A stretch of 64,000 bases of DNA from Terriglobia bacterium (GCA_020073215.1 JAIQFO010000001.1:186001-250000); one strand, 5' to 3'; positions 8,497 through 17,068 are shown, counted from the first letter of the stretch. Numbers and translations: made by a program. Notes: generated by a model from the letters alone, not told the origin.

Positions 8497-8557
8497 GTAG
8501 AGACGGGGCTCGCCTCGTCTCCGTTTACGCGGGAGACGCGGCCAGCCGCATCTCTCC
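8497..8557. repeat. Dispersed 'GAGACGGGGC' double-palindrome repeat (copy 1, diverged)
   Basis: It starts GTAGAGACGGGGCT and continues to GGGAGACGCGGCC...CATCTCTCC. It is a diverged copy of the roughly 60-base unit seen more cleanly at 15732, 19101 and 21398. It ends a dozen bases before the start of the membrane-protein gene. Confidence 0.75.
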
Positions 8558-8568
8558 ACGACGTTAAG

Positions 8569-10347
8569 GTGAACTTCACACTGCTCAGAACCCCGATCTC
8601 GCGCGCATTTCTGCTGGCCGGCGTTTGCCTGTTGGCCATCATGCCGTTCTTCTGGTGGGGCAATCCGTCCGGGCATGATTTCGAATTCCACATGTATTCC
8701 TGGATGGAAGTCCTGGGCCAGTGGAAGCACGGCATCGTCTATCCCCGGTGGGCGGCGCTCGGATACTGGGGATACGGCGAGGCTCGCTTCCTGTTTTATC
8801 CGCCCGCTTCCTGGGCTCTGGGCGCCGCGCTCGGGGCAGTTCTGCCTTGGAAGGTGGTACCGGGCGCGTATTGCTGGATTGTGCTCACGCTCGCCGGAGC
8901 GTCAATGTACCGGCTGGCCCGCGAGTGGCTCCCCGCCCCGGACGCTCTCTTTGCCGCCGCTTTCTACGCGCTGAATCCCTACCACTTGTTGGTCGTCTAC
9001 TGGCGAAGCGCCTACGCCGAACTTCTGGCCGCGATCCTGCTGCCTCTCGTACTGCTCTGTCTTCTGCGGATCTTTTCGCGGCAATCGGATCCTGGCTTTC
9101 GCCCGATGCTCTGGTTGAGCTTCGCGCTGGCCGCAGCTTGGCTCACGAACGCACCCGCGGCCGTCATGATTCACTACTCGGTGGCTGGGCTGGCGGTTAT
9201 TCTCGCGGCGCGGAAGCGAACCTGGCGTCCGCTGTGCGATACGGCCCTAGCCATCACAATCGGCGCAGGCTTGGCGTCGTTCTATTTGGTTCCCACCGTT
9301 TATGAAATGCGATGGGTGAATATCGGCGAGGTGCTGTCGCCGGGCGTGCGACCGCAAGACAATTTTCTTTTCACCACCCTCGCCGATCCTGATCACAACC
9401 GTTTCAACTTCCTGGTTTCGACGGTGGCGATTGCGGAGATCGGCGTCCTGGTTCTGGCCATCTGGTTTTCCCGCCGTTGGTGGAAGAAACAGGTAGTGAC
9501 AGCCGCCCCCACCGCGACCCCCAGACCGCGCGCATTTCACGGGCTGGAGTGGTTCGGCCGCCCGGTCGAGCGCGGCGCGACGGGGTTCGAAACGCTGTGG
9601 CTCCCTCTTTCCGCCTGGGGCGCCGCCAGCGCGGCCCTGATGCTTTCTGTGACTGATCTGCTCTGGCAACACTTGCCAAAGCTTCGCTTCGTGCAACTTC
9701 CCTTCCGCTGGCTGCTTTGCATGAATGCCGCGTTGGCGATGCTTCTGACCATGTCCGCTAGGCGCTGGCCGTCGCGCGCACTGGCGTCTGCCCTTCTGTT
9801 GGCCGCGGTAATCGTCGCGGGGTACCGTTTCCAGCCGCCTTGGTGGGAGACAGCCAGCGATATTCGCGAGATGCACGATGCCCTCGCCGACGGGACCGGC
9901 TATGAGGGCACCGACGAATACGTCCCAGCTGGAGCAGACTCCTACGAGTTAAACAAGAATCTGCCCCTCATCAGCGACAACACGGGAACCTCGGTTCCGA
10001 GCCAGGTGTTAATGTGGGGGCCGATCGAAAGACACTTTATGGTCCATGCTGCGACACCGCAAAATCTGACCGTGCGCGTCTTCAACTACCCGGCGTGGGA
10101 AGTCGAGGTAAACGGCAAGCCCGTCAGAACGCGGAGCACCAACGTCACCGGCTTGATGATTATTCCCCTGGCGGCTGGAGCCAGCGATGTGCATATCTAT
10201 TTCCGCCGGACAAACGATCGTGTAATCGGAAACGTCGTCTCGCTGATCAGCTTCGGACTGGTGATTGCAGCGTGGAGCATGACGCAGCCAAAAGCGAGGC
10301 CAGGACACCCAGGTGTAATCCCCCGTGTTCCCCCGTGTACTCTGTGA
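8569..10347 (+). CDS. Large polytopic membrane protein, PTPS-related/YfhO-like
   Basis: A 592-residue integral membrane protein with about 10-12 hydrophobic segments and a C-terminal extracytoplasmic domain (about residues 440-550). The layout resembles the '6-pyruvoyl-tetrahydropterin synthase related' membrane family and YfhO/GT-C-like glycosyltransferases. Near the N-terminus an acidic/aromatic loop (WGNPSGHDFEFHMYSWMEV) recalls the first-loop aspartate of GT-C enzymes, and RSAYAEL near residue 145 is typical of the family. The start is GTG at 8569 with a weak AAGG. The last residues (PRVPPCTL) are encoded by a dispersed repeat, so the native C-terminus has probably been replaced. The substrate is unknown. 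Confidence 0.7.
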   Translation: MNFTLLRTPISRAFLLAGVCLLAIMPFFWWGNPSGHDFEFHMYSWMEVLGQWKHGIVYPRWAALGYWGYGEARFLFYPPASWALGAALGAVLPWKVVPGAYCWIVLTLAGASMYRLAREWLPAPDALFAAAFYALNPYHLLVVYWRSAYAELLAAILLPLVLLCLLRIFSRQSDPGFRPMLWLSFALAAAWLTNAPAAVMIHYSVAGLAVILAARKRTWRPLCDTALAITIGAGLASFYLVPTVYEMRWVNIGEVLSPGVRPQDNFLFTTLADPDHNRFNFLVSTVAIAEIGVLVLAIWFSRRWWKKQVVTAAPTATPRPRAFHGLEWFGRPVERGATGFETLWLPLSAWGAASAALMLSVTDLLWQHLPKLRFVQLPFRWLLCMNAALAMLLTMSARRWPSRALASALLLAAVIVAGYRFQPPWWETASDIREMHDALADGTGYEGTDEYVPAGADSYELNKNLPLISDNTGTSVPSQVLMWGPIERHFMVHAATPQNLTVRVFNYPAWEVEVNGKPVRTRSTNVTGLMIIPLAAGASDVHIYFRRTNDRVIGNVVSLISFGLVIAAWSMTQPKARPGHPGVIPRVPPCTL

Positions 10348-10392
10348 TTATCAGATCTTTGTTTAACCACAGGGTACACGGAGGCGCACAGG
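10327..10392. repeat. Inverted repeat of the 'CACAGGGTACACGG' type
   Basis: CCGTGTACTCTGTG (10333-10346) faces CACAGGGTACACGG (10368-10381) with one mismatch; the flanks (TTCCCC / GGGGAA) extend the similarity. It covers the 3' end of the membrane-protein gene and the whole gap before rdgB. Confidence 0.7.
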
Positions 10393-10416
10393 GGAAAGCC
10401 ACTGTGAGCACATAAG

Positions 10417-11034
10417 ATGCAACGTCGCGTCCTAGTCGCAACCTCGAACGCCGGTAAGCTTCGCGATTTTGGCGGAGCGGCAGCGCCCTACGGCATTACC
10501 ATCGCAAGCATCCCAAATTTCTCGTCTCTGCCCCAGGTTGTCGAAGACGGGAGCACCTTCGAGGAGAACGCGTGCAAGAAAGCAAAAGCCTACAGTCTGG
10601 CCGTACCCGGCGAGCTGGTACTGGCCGACGACTCCGGCCTGGAGATTGACGCGCTCGGTGGAGCGCCCGGCGTGCATTCCGCAAGGTATGCCGCTGATGA
10701 ACCGCACGCGGCCGAGTGCAACACTGAGGACGAAGCCAACAACGCGCGCGTGCTGCGCGAACTTGCGAGCGTAGCCGCGGAAAAACGCACCGCGCGTTTC
10801 GTCTGCGTCCTGGCGGTGGCCCGTGGCGGCGAGACGCTGCAGACGTTCCGCGGGACTGCTGAAGGCGTCCTGCTAGATGTGCCTCGCGGAGAAAACGGTT
10901 TCGGATACGACCCACTGTTTTATTTTCCGCAAATCGGCAAGACCTTTGCCGAACTGAGCGCGGAAGAGAAAGCGCGCTACAGCCACCGGGGCGCGGCTTT
11001 TCGCGCTTTCCTGGAGTGGTGCCGTACGACCTAG
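10417..11034 (+). CDS. rdgB: XTP/dITP diphosphatase (RdgB/HAM1 family)
   Basis: This house-cleaning enzyme hydrolyses non-canonical purine triphosphates (dITP, XTP) to monophosphates and pyrophosphate, keeping hypoxanthine and xanthine out of DNA. The 205-residue length fits. The substrate loop SNAGK is at residues 10-14, the magnesium-binding glutamate lies in FEENA (49-53), the catalytic DDSGLEID begins at 71, and GFGYDPLFY occurs near residue 165. The ATG at 10417 has no evident Shine-Dalgarno because a repeat lies directly upstream. Its 3' end overlaps the convergent small ORF by 4 bases. Confidence 0.93.
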   Translation: MQRRVLVATSNAGKLRDFGGAAAPYGITIASIPNFSSLPQVVEDGSTFEENACKKAKAYSLAVPGELVLADDSGLEIDALGGAPGVHSARYAADEPHAAECNTEDEANNARVLRELASVAAEKRTARFVCVLAVARGGETLQTFRGTAEGVLLDVPRGENGFGYDPLFYFPQIGKTFAELSAEEKARYSHRGAAFRAFLEWCRTT

Positions 11035-11273
11035 CGCCGGATCAGAAAATAGCCTGTACTCATAAGGGCGCCCACATCTTCGGCCTCTACCCATTGTTCA
11101 GGCTGCTTCGGCGAAAATACGTAGACGCGCCGAAAGCACGTTCCTGCAATGATCACAGTTCCCGCGCCCCGGTAAACCAGGTGGGACATGCCCGTTGATC
11201 TCTGCGCCTGCGATTCCGTCAATGGCGCGAGGCCCGGTCGATATGCGGCCCCGACATCATTTTGCTCATTCAT
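11031..11273 (-). CDS. Small conserved-looking protein of unknown function
   Basis: An 80-residue protein if read from ATG 11273 (MNEQNDVGAAYRP); a longer frame opens at 11348. The second half (GAGTVIIAGTCFRRVYVFSP, then QWVEAEDVGALMSTGYFLIR) looks like a compact beta-rich domain of the kind seen in small phage-tail or cell-surface helper proteins, but I cannot name the family. Its stop overlaps the end of rdgB by 4 bases in convergent orientation. No clear ribosome binding site precedes either start. It is included because the composition is protein-like and the space is otherwise empty. Confidence 0.4.
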   Translation of the reverse strand: MNEQNDVGAAYRPGLAPLTESQAQRSTGMSHLVYRGAGTVIIAGTCFRRVYVFSPKQPEQWVEAEDVGALMSTGYFLIRR

Positions 11274-11431
11274 CGGAGGTTCCCATAAATCACGACTGCG
11301 GACCGGACAAGTGTCGGTGAACGGAGACCTTTCGCCCGATGCCGTCAAAAGGATAGTGTTTTCAGTTGGCGAATCGTATCGTCCGTAGTTCTGGTTTCGA
11401 GGTCCCGCGAACCGATCGCCGTGATCTCTTC

Positions 11432-11461
11432 TTGACTTCCCTTCCCGCGGGCGACGATAAT
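11432..11461 (+). promoter_or_regulatory. Sigma-70-type promoter for the sdh operon
   Basis: TTGACT at 11432-11437 and GATAAT at 11456-11461 are separated by 18 bases, each one mismatch from consensus. The pair ends 39 bases before the GTG of sdhC, and no other gene lies between. Confidence 0.55.
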
Positions 11462-11500
11462 CGTTAGTTTTAACTTTGGACCCCGCAAGGAGCAGTCATC

Positions 11501-12235
11501 GTGGCATCAGCTGCTAGTCCCGTCGCTTCCAGAATCAAACCGGGCGTTGCTTCGCTGCGCGCCGGTGAAGGATATTCGTTTCTGCTGCGACGTCTGCATT
11601 CCCTCACCGGCATCGTTCCCATCGGAGCCTTCCTTCTCGAACACTTCATCTCGAACGCCGAAGCTTTCAAGGGCGCTCAGGCCTACGGCGAGCAGGTCAA
11701 GTTTCTCAACAGCCTGCCGTTCGTCGTCGGCCTTGAACTGTTCTTCATCTGGATTCCGATTCTTTACCACGGCCTCTATGGCGTTTATATCTGGTATCAA
11801 GGCGAAACCAACGTCGCCGCCTATCCGTGGCAGGGCAACTGGCTTTATACCTCCCAGCGCTGGACCGGCATCATCGCGCTCGTCTACATGGTGCAACACA
11901 CTTATTACCTGCGCTTCACCGGCGTGCACCTGCCGACGCATCCCATGCAGTCGTTCGCCAAGGTCCAGGGAGAATTTCAGAACCCGTGGATGATCGCCTT
12001 TTACGCGGTTGGCATTATCGCCGCGTCCTGGCACTTCAGCTACGGCCTGTGGCTGTTTGCCGCGAAGTGGGGAATCACCACCGGGGAAAAGGCGCGCCGC
12101 CGCTTTGGCTATCTGTGCCTGGCCCTCGCCCTCGGTTTGGTTTCGATCGGCGCGGCCAGCATGTACGGATTCCTGAGCCGGCCGTACCAGCCTTCGGATT
12201 CGAATGCAGCTTCAGAAAGCATCGTAATGCGGTAG
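11501..12235 (+). CDS. sdhC: Succinate dehydrogenase cytochrome b558 subunit
   Basis: The membrane anchor of complex II, in the single-polypeptide diheme form (244 residues, five predicted membrane helices). Candidate heme histidines sit in LLEHFISN, LYHGLYG, VQHTYYL and SWHFSYGLW, one per helix, as in the Bacillus/Wolinella-type enzymes. It passes electrons from the SdhB iron-sulfur clusters to quinone. The start is GTG 11501 behind AAGGAG. It is the first gene of sdhC-sdhA-...-sdhB. The diheme architecture normally pairs with low-potential quinone chemistry (menaquinone), consistent with this phylum. Confidence 0.92.
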   Translation: MASAASPVASRIKPGVASLRAGEGYSFLLRRLHSLTGIVPIGAFLLEHFISNAEAFKGAQAYGEQVKFLNSLPFVVGLELFFIWIPILYHGLYGVYIWYQGETNVAAYPWQGNWLYTSQRWTGIIALVYMVQHTYYLRFTGVHLPTHPMQSFAKVQGEFQNPWMIAFYAVGIIAASWHFSYGLWLFAAKWGITTGEKARRRFGYLCLALALGLVSIGAASMYGFLSRPYQPSDSNAASESIVMR

Positions 12236-12301
12236 GGATTGTACTTGCAGGCCCGGGCCCAGCTCGGGAACCATATTCACAAAAGATCGGACTCATACAG
12301 C

Positions 12302-14068
12302 ATGGCAGCTCCGAAAATTATCGTAGTCGGAGGGGGTCTCGCAGGTCTCTCCGCCGTGATCAAGATCGCCGAAATGGGCGGTGAGGTTGACCTGTTCTCG
12401 ATCGTCCCCGTAAAACGCTCGCACTCGGTGTGCGCCCAGGGTGGCATCAACGCCGCCAAGAACCTGAAGGGCGAAGGCGATTCCACCTGGATTCACTTCG
12501 ACGACACGATTTACGGTGGCGACTTCCTCGCCAACCAGCCGCCGGTCAAGGCCATGTGCGAGGCCGCGCCCGGCATCATCGATCTGCTCGACCGCATGGG
12601 CGTCCCCTTCAACCGCACTCCCGAAGGTCTGCTCGACTTCCGCCGCTTTGGTGGCACGCTCTACAACCGCACTGCCTTTGCTGGAGCCACGACCGGCCAG
12701 CAACTTCTCTACGCGCTCGACGAGCAAGTCCGCCGTTACGAGTCCGAAGGCAAGGTGAAGAAGTACGAGCATTGGGAGTTCCTCTCCGCCGTGCTCGACG
12801 GAACGCGCGTCTGCCGCGGCATCTGCGCCATGGACCTGCGCACCATGGAAATCCGCACCTTCCCCGCCGATGCCATCATCATCTGCACCGGCGGCGTTGG
12901 CGCCATCTTCGGCAAGTCGACGAATTCCGTCGTCTGCACCGGATCGGCGCAGTCGGCCCTCTATCAGCAAGGCTGCTACTACGCCAACGGCGAGTTCATC
13001 CAGGTTCACCCCACCTGCATCCCCGGCGAAGACAAGCTGCGCCTTATGTCGGAATCGGCGCGCGGTGAAGGCGGGCGCGTCTGGGTGCCCAGAACGCAGG
13101 GCGACAAGCGCGATCCCAAATCCATTCCCGAGAAAGAGCGCTGGTACTTCCTCGAAGAGCGCTATCCAAAATATGGCAATCTGGTCCCGCGCGATGTGGC
13201 CACCCGCGAAATCTTCGAGGTCATCTACAAACACAACCTCGGCATCGACGGCCAGCCGATGGTCTACCTCGACCTCACCCACATTGACCGCAAGACTCTC
13301 GACCGCAAGCTTGGAGGCATTCTCGACATCTACGAAAAGTTTGTCGGCGTCGACCCGCACGACGTGCCCATGAAGATTTTCCCCGGCATGCACTACACCA
13401 TGGGTGGGCTCTGGATCGATTACAAACAGGCGACGAACATCCCCGGAATCTTTGCCGCCGGAGAGGCTGAGTACCAATACCATGGCGCGAACCGCCTGGG
13501 CGCGAACTCGCTGGTGTCATGCATCTTTGGAGGCTTCGTCTCCGGCCCCAACGCCGTGCAGTATGCGAAGAATTTGCAAGCGGCGCCCGGCAACGGCCAC
13601 TTCGACGCCGAGCGCAAGCGCCAGGAAGAAATTAACGCCATGCTGATGAAAGCCGACGGCAACGAGAATCCGTTCCTGCTCTGGCGCGAACTCGGCGCGG
13701 TCATGACCGAGAACTGCACCGTCATCCGCTACAGCAAAAAGTGTGCGGAGGCGGACGCCAAAGTGGTAGAGCTGCTGAATCGCTTCCAGAAGATCAACCT
13801 GAGCGATCGCGCGCAGTGGGCGAATACGACCATCGCCTTCGCGCGCCAGCTCTACAACATGCTGCAGTTGTCACGGGTCATCGCGCAGGGAGCGGTCATG
13901 CGCGACGAGTCCCGCGGCTCGCACTACAAACCGGATTTCCCGGAGCGCGACGACAAGAACTGGATGAAGACCACGAAGGCGACGTTTGCGCCCGATCTGG
14001 ACGAGCCGAAGTTTGAGTTCGAACCGATCGATGCGGCGCTGATTCCGCCGCGGCCGAGGAAGTACTGA
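12302..14068 (+). CDS. sdhA: Succinate dehydrogenase flavoprotein subunit
   Basis: The catalytic subunit that oxidises succinate to fumarate with covalently bound FAD. The start at ATG 12302 gives MAAPKIIVVGGGLAGLSAV with the Rossmann GGGLAG at once; the frame is open 63 bases further up but adds only an unrelated tail. The FAD-linking histidine is H41 (RSHSVCAQGGI). The active-site region runs HPTCIPG (236-242) to ARGEGG, with catalytic Arg254. The FAD-binding C-terminal motif is GANRLGANSLVS. The 588 residues and tight spacing to sdhC indicate the SdhCAB type. The next frame starts on the last base of its stop codon. Confidence 0.95.
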   Translation: MAAPKIIVVGGGLAGLSAVIKIAEMGGEVDLFSIVPVKRSHSVCAQGGINAAKNLKGEGDSTWIHFDDTIYGGDFLANQPPVKAMCEAAPGIIDLLDRMGVPFNRTPEGLLDFRRFGGTLYNRTAFAGATTGQQLLYALDEQVRRYESEGKVKKYEHWEFLSAVLDGTRVCRGICAMDLRTMEIRTFPADAIIICTGGVGAIFGKSTNSVVCTGSAQSALYQQGCYYANGEFIQVHPTCIPGEDKLRLMSESARGEGGRVWVPRTQGDKRDPKSIPEKERWYFLEERYPKYGNLVPRDVATREIFEVIYKHNLGIDGQPMVYLDLTHIDRKTLDRKLGGILDIYEKFVGVDPHDVPMKIFPGMHYTMGGLWIDYKQATNIPGIFAAGEAEYQYHGANRLGANSLVSCIFGGFVSGPNAVQYAKNLQAAPGNGHFDAERKRQEEINAMLMKADGNENPFLLWRELGAVMTENCTVIRYSKKCAEADAKVVELLNRFQKINLSDRAQWANTTIAFARQLYNMLQLSRVIAQGAVMRDESRGSHYKPDFPERDDKNWMKTTKATFAPDLDEPKFEFEPIDAALIPPRPRKY

Positions 14069-14238
14069 TGCCGTCAAGCACGTCCATGAACCGCATCCTC
14101 ACGTTCAAACGGGTTCGCGGTTTCATCTTCGCGGCGTTGGGCGTTGTAATCATGGCCAACGGAATTATCGAACGGCAGTGGCTGACTGTCATTTTAGGCG
14201 CCGCAATCGTGGCTTATGGCGCATTTGCTCCCGGTTGA
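14068..14238 (+). CDS. Small two-helix membrane protein between sdhA and sdhB
   Basis: A 56-residue frame whose ATG shares a base with the sdhA stop (TGATG), which suggests translational coupling. After a basic start (MPSSTSMNRILTFKRVRG) come two hydrophobic helices (FIFAALGVVIMANGI and WLTVILGAAIVAYGAFA). It ends PG. It does not resemble SdhD or SdhE. Position and coupling suggest either a small accessory subunit of complex II or a passenger gene. Confidence 0.55.
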   Translation: MPSSTSMNRILTFKRVRGFIFAALGVVIMANGIIERQWLTVILGAAIVAYGAFAPG

Positions 14239-14713
14239 GGCGATAGCTGCGCGCTGCCACGTGCTGGCGGTAAACCAGAAACTGATAGCGATCCAGAGGC
14301 TAGGAATTAATGGCAAAGCTGTGAATAATCGACAAAAGGCCGCACTCAACCGACTTCAAAACGAGTTGTCAATGAAGCACGGAATAGTCCAAGAGCTGCC
14401 TATTAGGGGTGAAGACGACGGCTTTGTTTTCACGGAAGTGGATGGAGTCACGGTGGTGATCGGGCCTGGAGGCGGATTTCAACTTCCTGCGGTTCGTACC
14501 TACCCCGGAACAGGCAAGCCCGGCGAAAAGGCCATTGATGCAGCGCTGGATCCCAACTATTTTTTCAGAAAGCAGTCGAAGGACGCTATTTTCAAAACGG
14601 GACATCTCGGCCCGACTATCGGCGTCAACTGGACATGTGGAATCGAGAGTTGCCCTTGCAACCACGAAAGCATTGATGTTCGAAAGAAACGCAGCCTCAT
14701 CGGACACCGATAG
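14216..14713 (+). CDS. Hypothetical protein inside the sdh operon
   Basis: A 165-residue frame overlapping the preceding small gene by 23 bases. An alternative internal ATG is at 14372. The C-terminal half contains an unusual FKTGHLGPTIGVNWTCGIES followed by CPCNHE, so four candidate metal-binding residues (C, C, C, H) lie close together near residues 143-153. I cannot assign a family. It is codirectional with sdhA and sdhB and sits where sdhB would be expected to follow directly. The true start is uncertain. Confidence 0.45.
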   Translation: MAHLLPVEAIAARCHVLAVNQKLIAIQRLGINGKAVNNRQKAALNRLQNELSMKHGIVQELPIRGEDDGFVFTEVDGVTVVIGPGGGFQLPAVRTYPGTGKPGEKAIDAALDPNYFFRKQSKDAIFKTGHLGPTIGVNWTCGIESCPCNHESIDVRKKRSLIGHR

Positions 14714-14728
14714 CGGCAGGAGCAGACA

Positions 14729-14935
14729 ATGGTTAATGAAGGCCTAAGCACTTTGCTGTTGCTTGTCGTCTGTGTTGTTTCTGTCTGGCTCGTCGTTTTA
14801 TTCGTGCGGCTATGCAACCGGGTTAAGGAAATTAAAGCAATCCTGATTGCGGCATACGATTTGGAAGAGTTTAAGGAATACGGGCCCTTCGGAGGATACT
14901 CCTTCCGTAAGAGAAAACCGCAGGCGCAGGTTTGA
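14729..14935 (+). CDS. Small single-pass membrane protein
   Basis: A 68-residue protein with a strong membrane segment at about residues 8-28 (STLLLLVVCVVSVWLVVLFV), then an amphipathic helix (RLCNRVKEIKAIL) and a basic tail. It starts 16 bases after the previous frame, behind a GGCAGGAG-like ribosome binding site, and ends 31 bases before sdhB. Function unknown. Confidence 0.5.
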   Translation: MVNEGLSTLLLLVVCVVSVWLVVLFVRLCNRVKEIKAILIAAYDLEEFKEYGPFGGYSFRKRKPQAQV

Positions 14936-14965
14936 TTTTCAAGCGAGGTTAAGGCTAAGAGCTAA

Positions 14966-15718
14966 ATGGCAAACAATAAGACCGTAATCATAAAGATCAA
15001 ACGCCAACTCACCCCCGAGGCCAAGCCGTCGTGGGAGGAGTTCGAGATTCCCTACAAACCGAACATGAACGTCACTTCGGCGCTGATGGAAATCGCGGCC
15101 CGCCCCATCACCCGCGACGGCAAGCAGACCACGCCCGTCGCCTACGACTCGAACTGTCTCGAGGAGATCTGTGGCTCCTGCGCCATGTTGATCAATGGAC
15201 GTGCCCGCATGGCCTGCTCCGCGCTGCTCGACCACCTCGATCAGCCGATCAAGCTCGAGCCGCTCTCGAAGTTTCCCATCATTCGCGACCTCGCCGTTGA
15301 TCGCAGCGTGCTCTTCGAGAATTTGAAGAAGGTCAAAGCCTGGGTGCCGGTCGATGGAACCTACGACCTCGGTCCCGGCCCGCGCATGACCATGGATGAC
15401 CAGGAAAAGGCCTATCCTCTGTCGAACTGCATTTCGTGTTGCTGCTGCATGGAAGCCTGTCCGCAATTCAATGAAGACACCGGATTCGTAGGCGCAGCCA
15501 CCATTTCGCAAGTCCGCCTGTTCAACACGCATCCCACCGGCGCGGCCCTGAAGCGCGAGCGGCTGTCAGCGCTCATGGGAGACGGCGGCATCCAGGAATG
15601 CGGCTACGCCCAAAACTGCGTTGAGATTTGCCCAAAGAGTATTCCGCTGACCACGTCGATTGCCGAAGTCGGCGGCCAGGTCACGAAGCAGGCCCTCGGC
15701 GACCTCCTGCGGAAGTGA
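14966..15718 (+). CDS. sdhB: Succinate dehydrogenase iron-sulfur subunit
   Basis: The electron-transfer subunit of complex II. The 2Fe-2S ligands are C64, C69, C72 and C84 (SNCLEEICGSC ... RMAC). The second half has ferredoxin-type motifs: C155-x2-C158 ... C165-P, and C212 ... C218-x3-C222-P, holding the 4Fe-4S and 3Fe-4S clusters. The stretch SNCISCCCCMEACP carries two more consecutive cysteines than usual. The 250-residue length is standard. The RBS is weak, and the gene lies 0.9 kb downstream of sdhA, separated by three small frames. Confidence 0.94.
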   Translation: MANNKTVIIKIKRQLTPEAKPSWEEFEIPYKPNMNVTSALMEIAARPITRDGKQTTPVAYDSNCLEEICGSCAMLINGRARMACSALLDHLDQPIKLEPLSKFPIIRDLAVDRSVLFENLKKVKAWVPVDGTYDLGPGPRMTMDDQEKAYPLSNCISCCCCMEACPQFNEDTGFVGAATISQVRLFNTHPTGAALKRERLSALMGDGGIQECGYAQNCVEICPKSIPLTTSIAEVGGQVTKQALGDLLRK

Positions 15719-15731
15719 ACCTGCTTCCTCC

Positions 15732-15790
15732 TGTAGAGACGGGGCTTGCCCGTCTCCGCCGCGGGAGACGCGGCAAGCCGCGTCTCTACA
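15732..15790. repeat. Dispersed 'GAGACGGGGC' double-palindrome repeat (copy 2)
   Basis: A 59-base unit running TGTAGAGACG...CGTCTCTACA, so its ends are mutual complements. Inside are a GACGGGGCTTGCCCGTC-like hairpin and a GACGCGGCAAGCCGCGTC hairpin. Near-identical copies lie at 19101 and 21398. Confidence 0.9.
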
Positions 15791-16030
15791 GGGGAATCAG
15801 AAGGCATTCTCACTCGCCAAACGGACTTTTTCCGACGTTTGGTACAACAAACCGGCAAAATACCGCCGGTAACCACCCGCAACTTCCTTAGGTAATGTGA
15901 GTTCACACGAATTGCTTCACACAATTATTGATCTCTCATTTACAATTCGAGAGCCTGTAGGGAAATGGATACTTTTCTACCCCGGAAAAGTTCCAAGGCC
16001 GGAGCTGTCTAAGGTAACGATACCGTCGCA
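15791..16030. other. AT-richer upstream region of the DUF5715-like gene
   Basis: About 240 bases without a frame, lower in GC than the surroundings. It contains short inverted repeats such as CCGGCAAAATACCGCCGG and a purine-rich tract before the start. A structured leader is possible, but I could not match it to a known riboswitch. Confidence 0.3.
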
Positions 16031-16825
16031 ATGATGAGAAGCTACAAGCTGCCGAGAACGCTGCTCAGAGCGCTGATGGCCTTCGCGATTTCGGTCACCG
16101 CCCTGGCGCCGGGAACCGCTTTTGCTCTGCACCGCGTTGACCATCGCTACCACCGGACACATTCGCATCGCTTCCGTTTCCATCGCGGATTGCTCTGGAA
16201 CCCGATGTTCCGTCCCTCGCACGATTCCCTGGTCCGGCAAAACGAAGAGATTAACCGCCTCGAACTGCCACGAATTCAGGACGACGCGGAACTGGAAGCA
16301 CTCAAGGCGTCGGGCGCACTGGTACCCATCGAGGAGAGCGAGTCGCTGAAAATTGAGCGCAGTCTTGATCCCTCACGCCGCTATTGCCGTCCCTGGACTC
16401 GCGATTTCGTCGCCGACCTGTCCGAAGTTTATTACCGCCAATTCCACGATCAGATCCAGGTAAACTCCGCTGTCCGCACCGTCAAGGTGCAGAAGAAGCT
16501 GCGTCGGCGCAATCGCAACGCGGCTCCGGCCGAAGGCGACACGGCTTCGTCTCATCTCGCCGGCATTACCGTCGATCTCCAGCGCCGCGGCTTGACGAAA
16601 GACGAGATTCGCTTCGTCGAACACTACTTGTTCTATTTGAAGGCGCTCGGTCTGGTCGAACCCGAGGAAGAGCGCCGCCACTGGTGTTTCCACGTGATGG
16701 TTTCCGACCGCTACAACGAGTGGCGCCAGAGCCAGACGATTTTTCAACGTCCGCCCCTGGAAGAACCTTCTACGCCGCCGGTCACTGTCACCTCCACCGC
16801 CGCGGGAATGGGCGCCTCCAACTGA
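16031..16825 (+). CDS. Exported DUF5715-like protein with DD-peptidase-type metal triad
   Basis: A 264-residue protein with a signal peptide (basic start, hydrophobic 14-31, cleavage near ALAPGTAFA) followed by a His/Arg-rich segment. In the C-terminal half, SSHLAGITVDL (H175, D182) and HWCFHV (H221) reproduce the H...D...H zinc pattern of the M15/hedgehog-type peptidoglycan hydrolase fold. VNSAVRTVKVQ upstream corresponds to the substrate-binding SxxR strand. This supports a periplasmic cell-wall peptidase or binding role. The assignment to DUF5715 is by recollection of similar acidobacterial proteins. It stands alone between sdhB and the dipeptidase gene. Confidence 0.65.
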   Translation: MMRSYKLPRTLLRALMAFAISVTALAPGTAFALHRVDHRYHRTHSHRFRFHRGLLWNPMFRPSHDSLVRQNEEINRLELPRIQDDAELEALKASGALVPIEESESLKIERSLDPSRRYCRPWTRDFVADLSEVYYRQFHDQIQVNSAVRTVKVQKKLRRRNRNAAPAEGDTASSHLAGITVDLQRRGLTKDEIRFVEHYLFYLKALGLVEPEEERRHWCFHVMVSDRYNEWRQSQTIFQRPPLEEPSTPPVTVTSTAAGMGASN

Positions 16826-16914
16826 GGCTCCAGCTGAACCCCGACCTGGCATTCGAACTGAACTCCGCCTCCGCCAAGTGAGAACCTGCGATCGCCGCTT
16901 GATTTACAAAATTG

Positions 16915-16945
16915 TTGTCATCCTCAGCGAAGCGAAGGATGACAA
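16915..16945. repeat. Dispersed 'TGTCATCCT' inverted repeat (copy 1)
   Basis: TTGTCATCCT (16915-16924) and AGGATGACAA (16936-16945) form a perfect 10-base stem around CAGCGAAGCGA. Related units are at 25659-25739 and 38949-39006. Here it could act as a hairpin between the two flanking genes. Confidence 0.8.
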
Positions 16946-17068
16946 TTCATGAGTGATGACAATGGTTGGTGTGGCTCGCGCGCAAACATTCGCCACGAAC
17001 TCTTGGCTCGCTGGTTGCCGCTTCCCTCGCTTCGTATAGAATCTTGCTTCACCATGATGAAGGCCGCC

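Noticed and set aside
12293-13483. A 396-codon open frame antisense to sdhA
   Set aside because: It lies wholly opposite a strongly supported gene and encodes a biased, low-complexity-looking protein; high-GC codon structure creates such frames.
15791-16030. Possible riboswitch (c-di-AMP or c-di-GMP type) before the DUF5715-like gene
   Set aside because: Such genes are sometimes under c-di-AMP riboswitches, but I could not match the conserved cores by eye.
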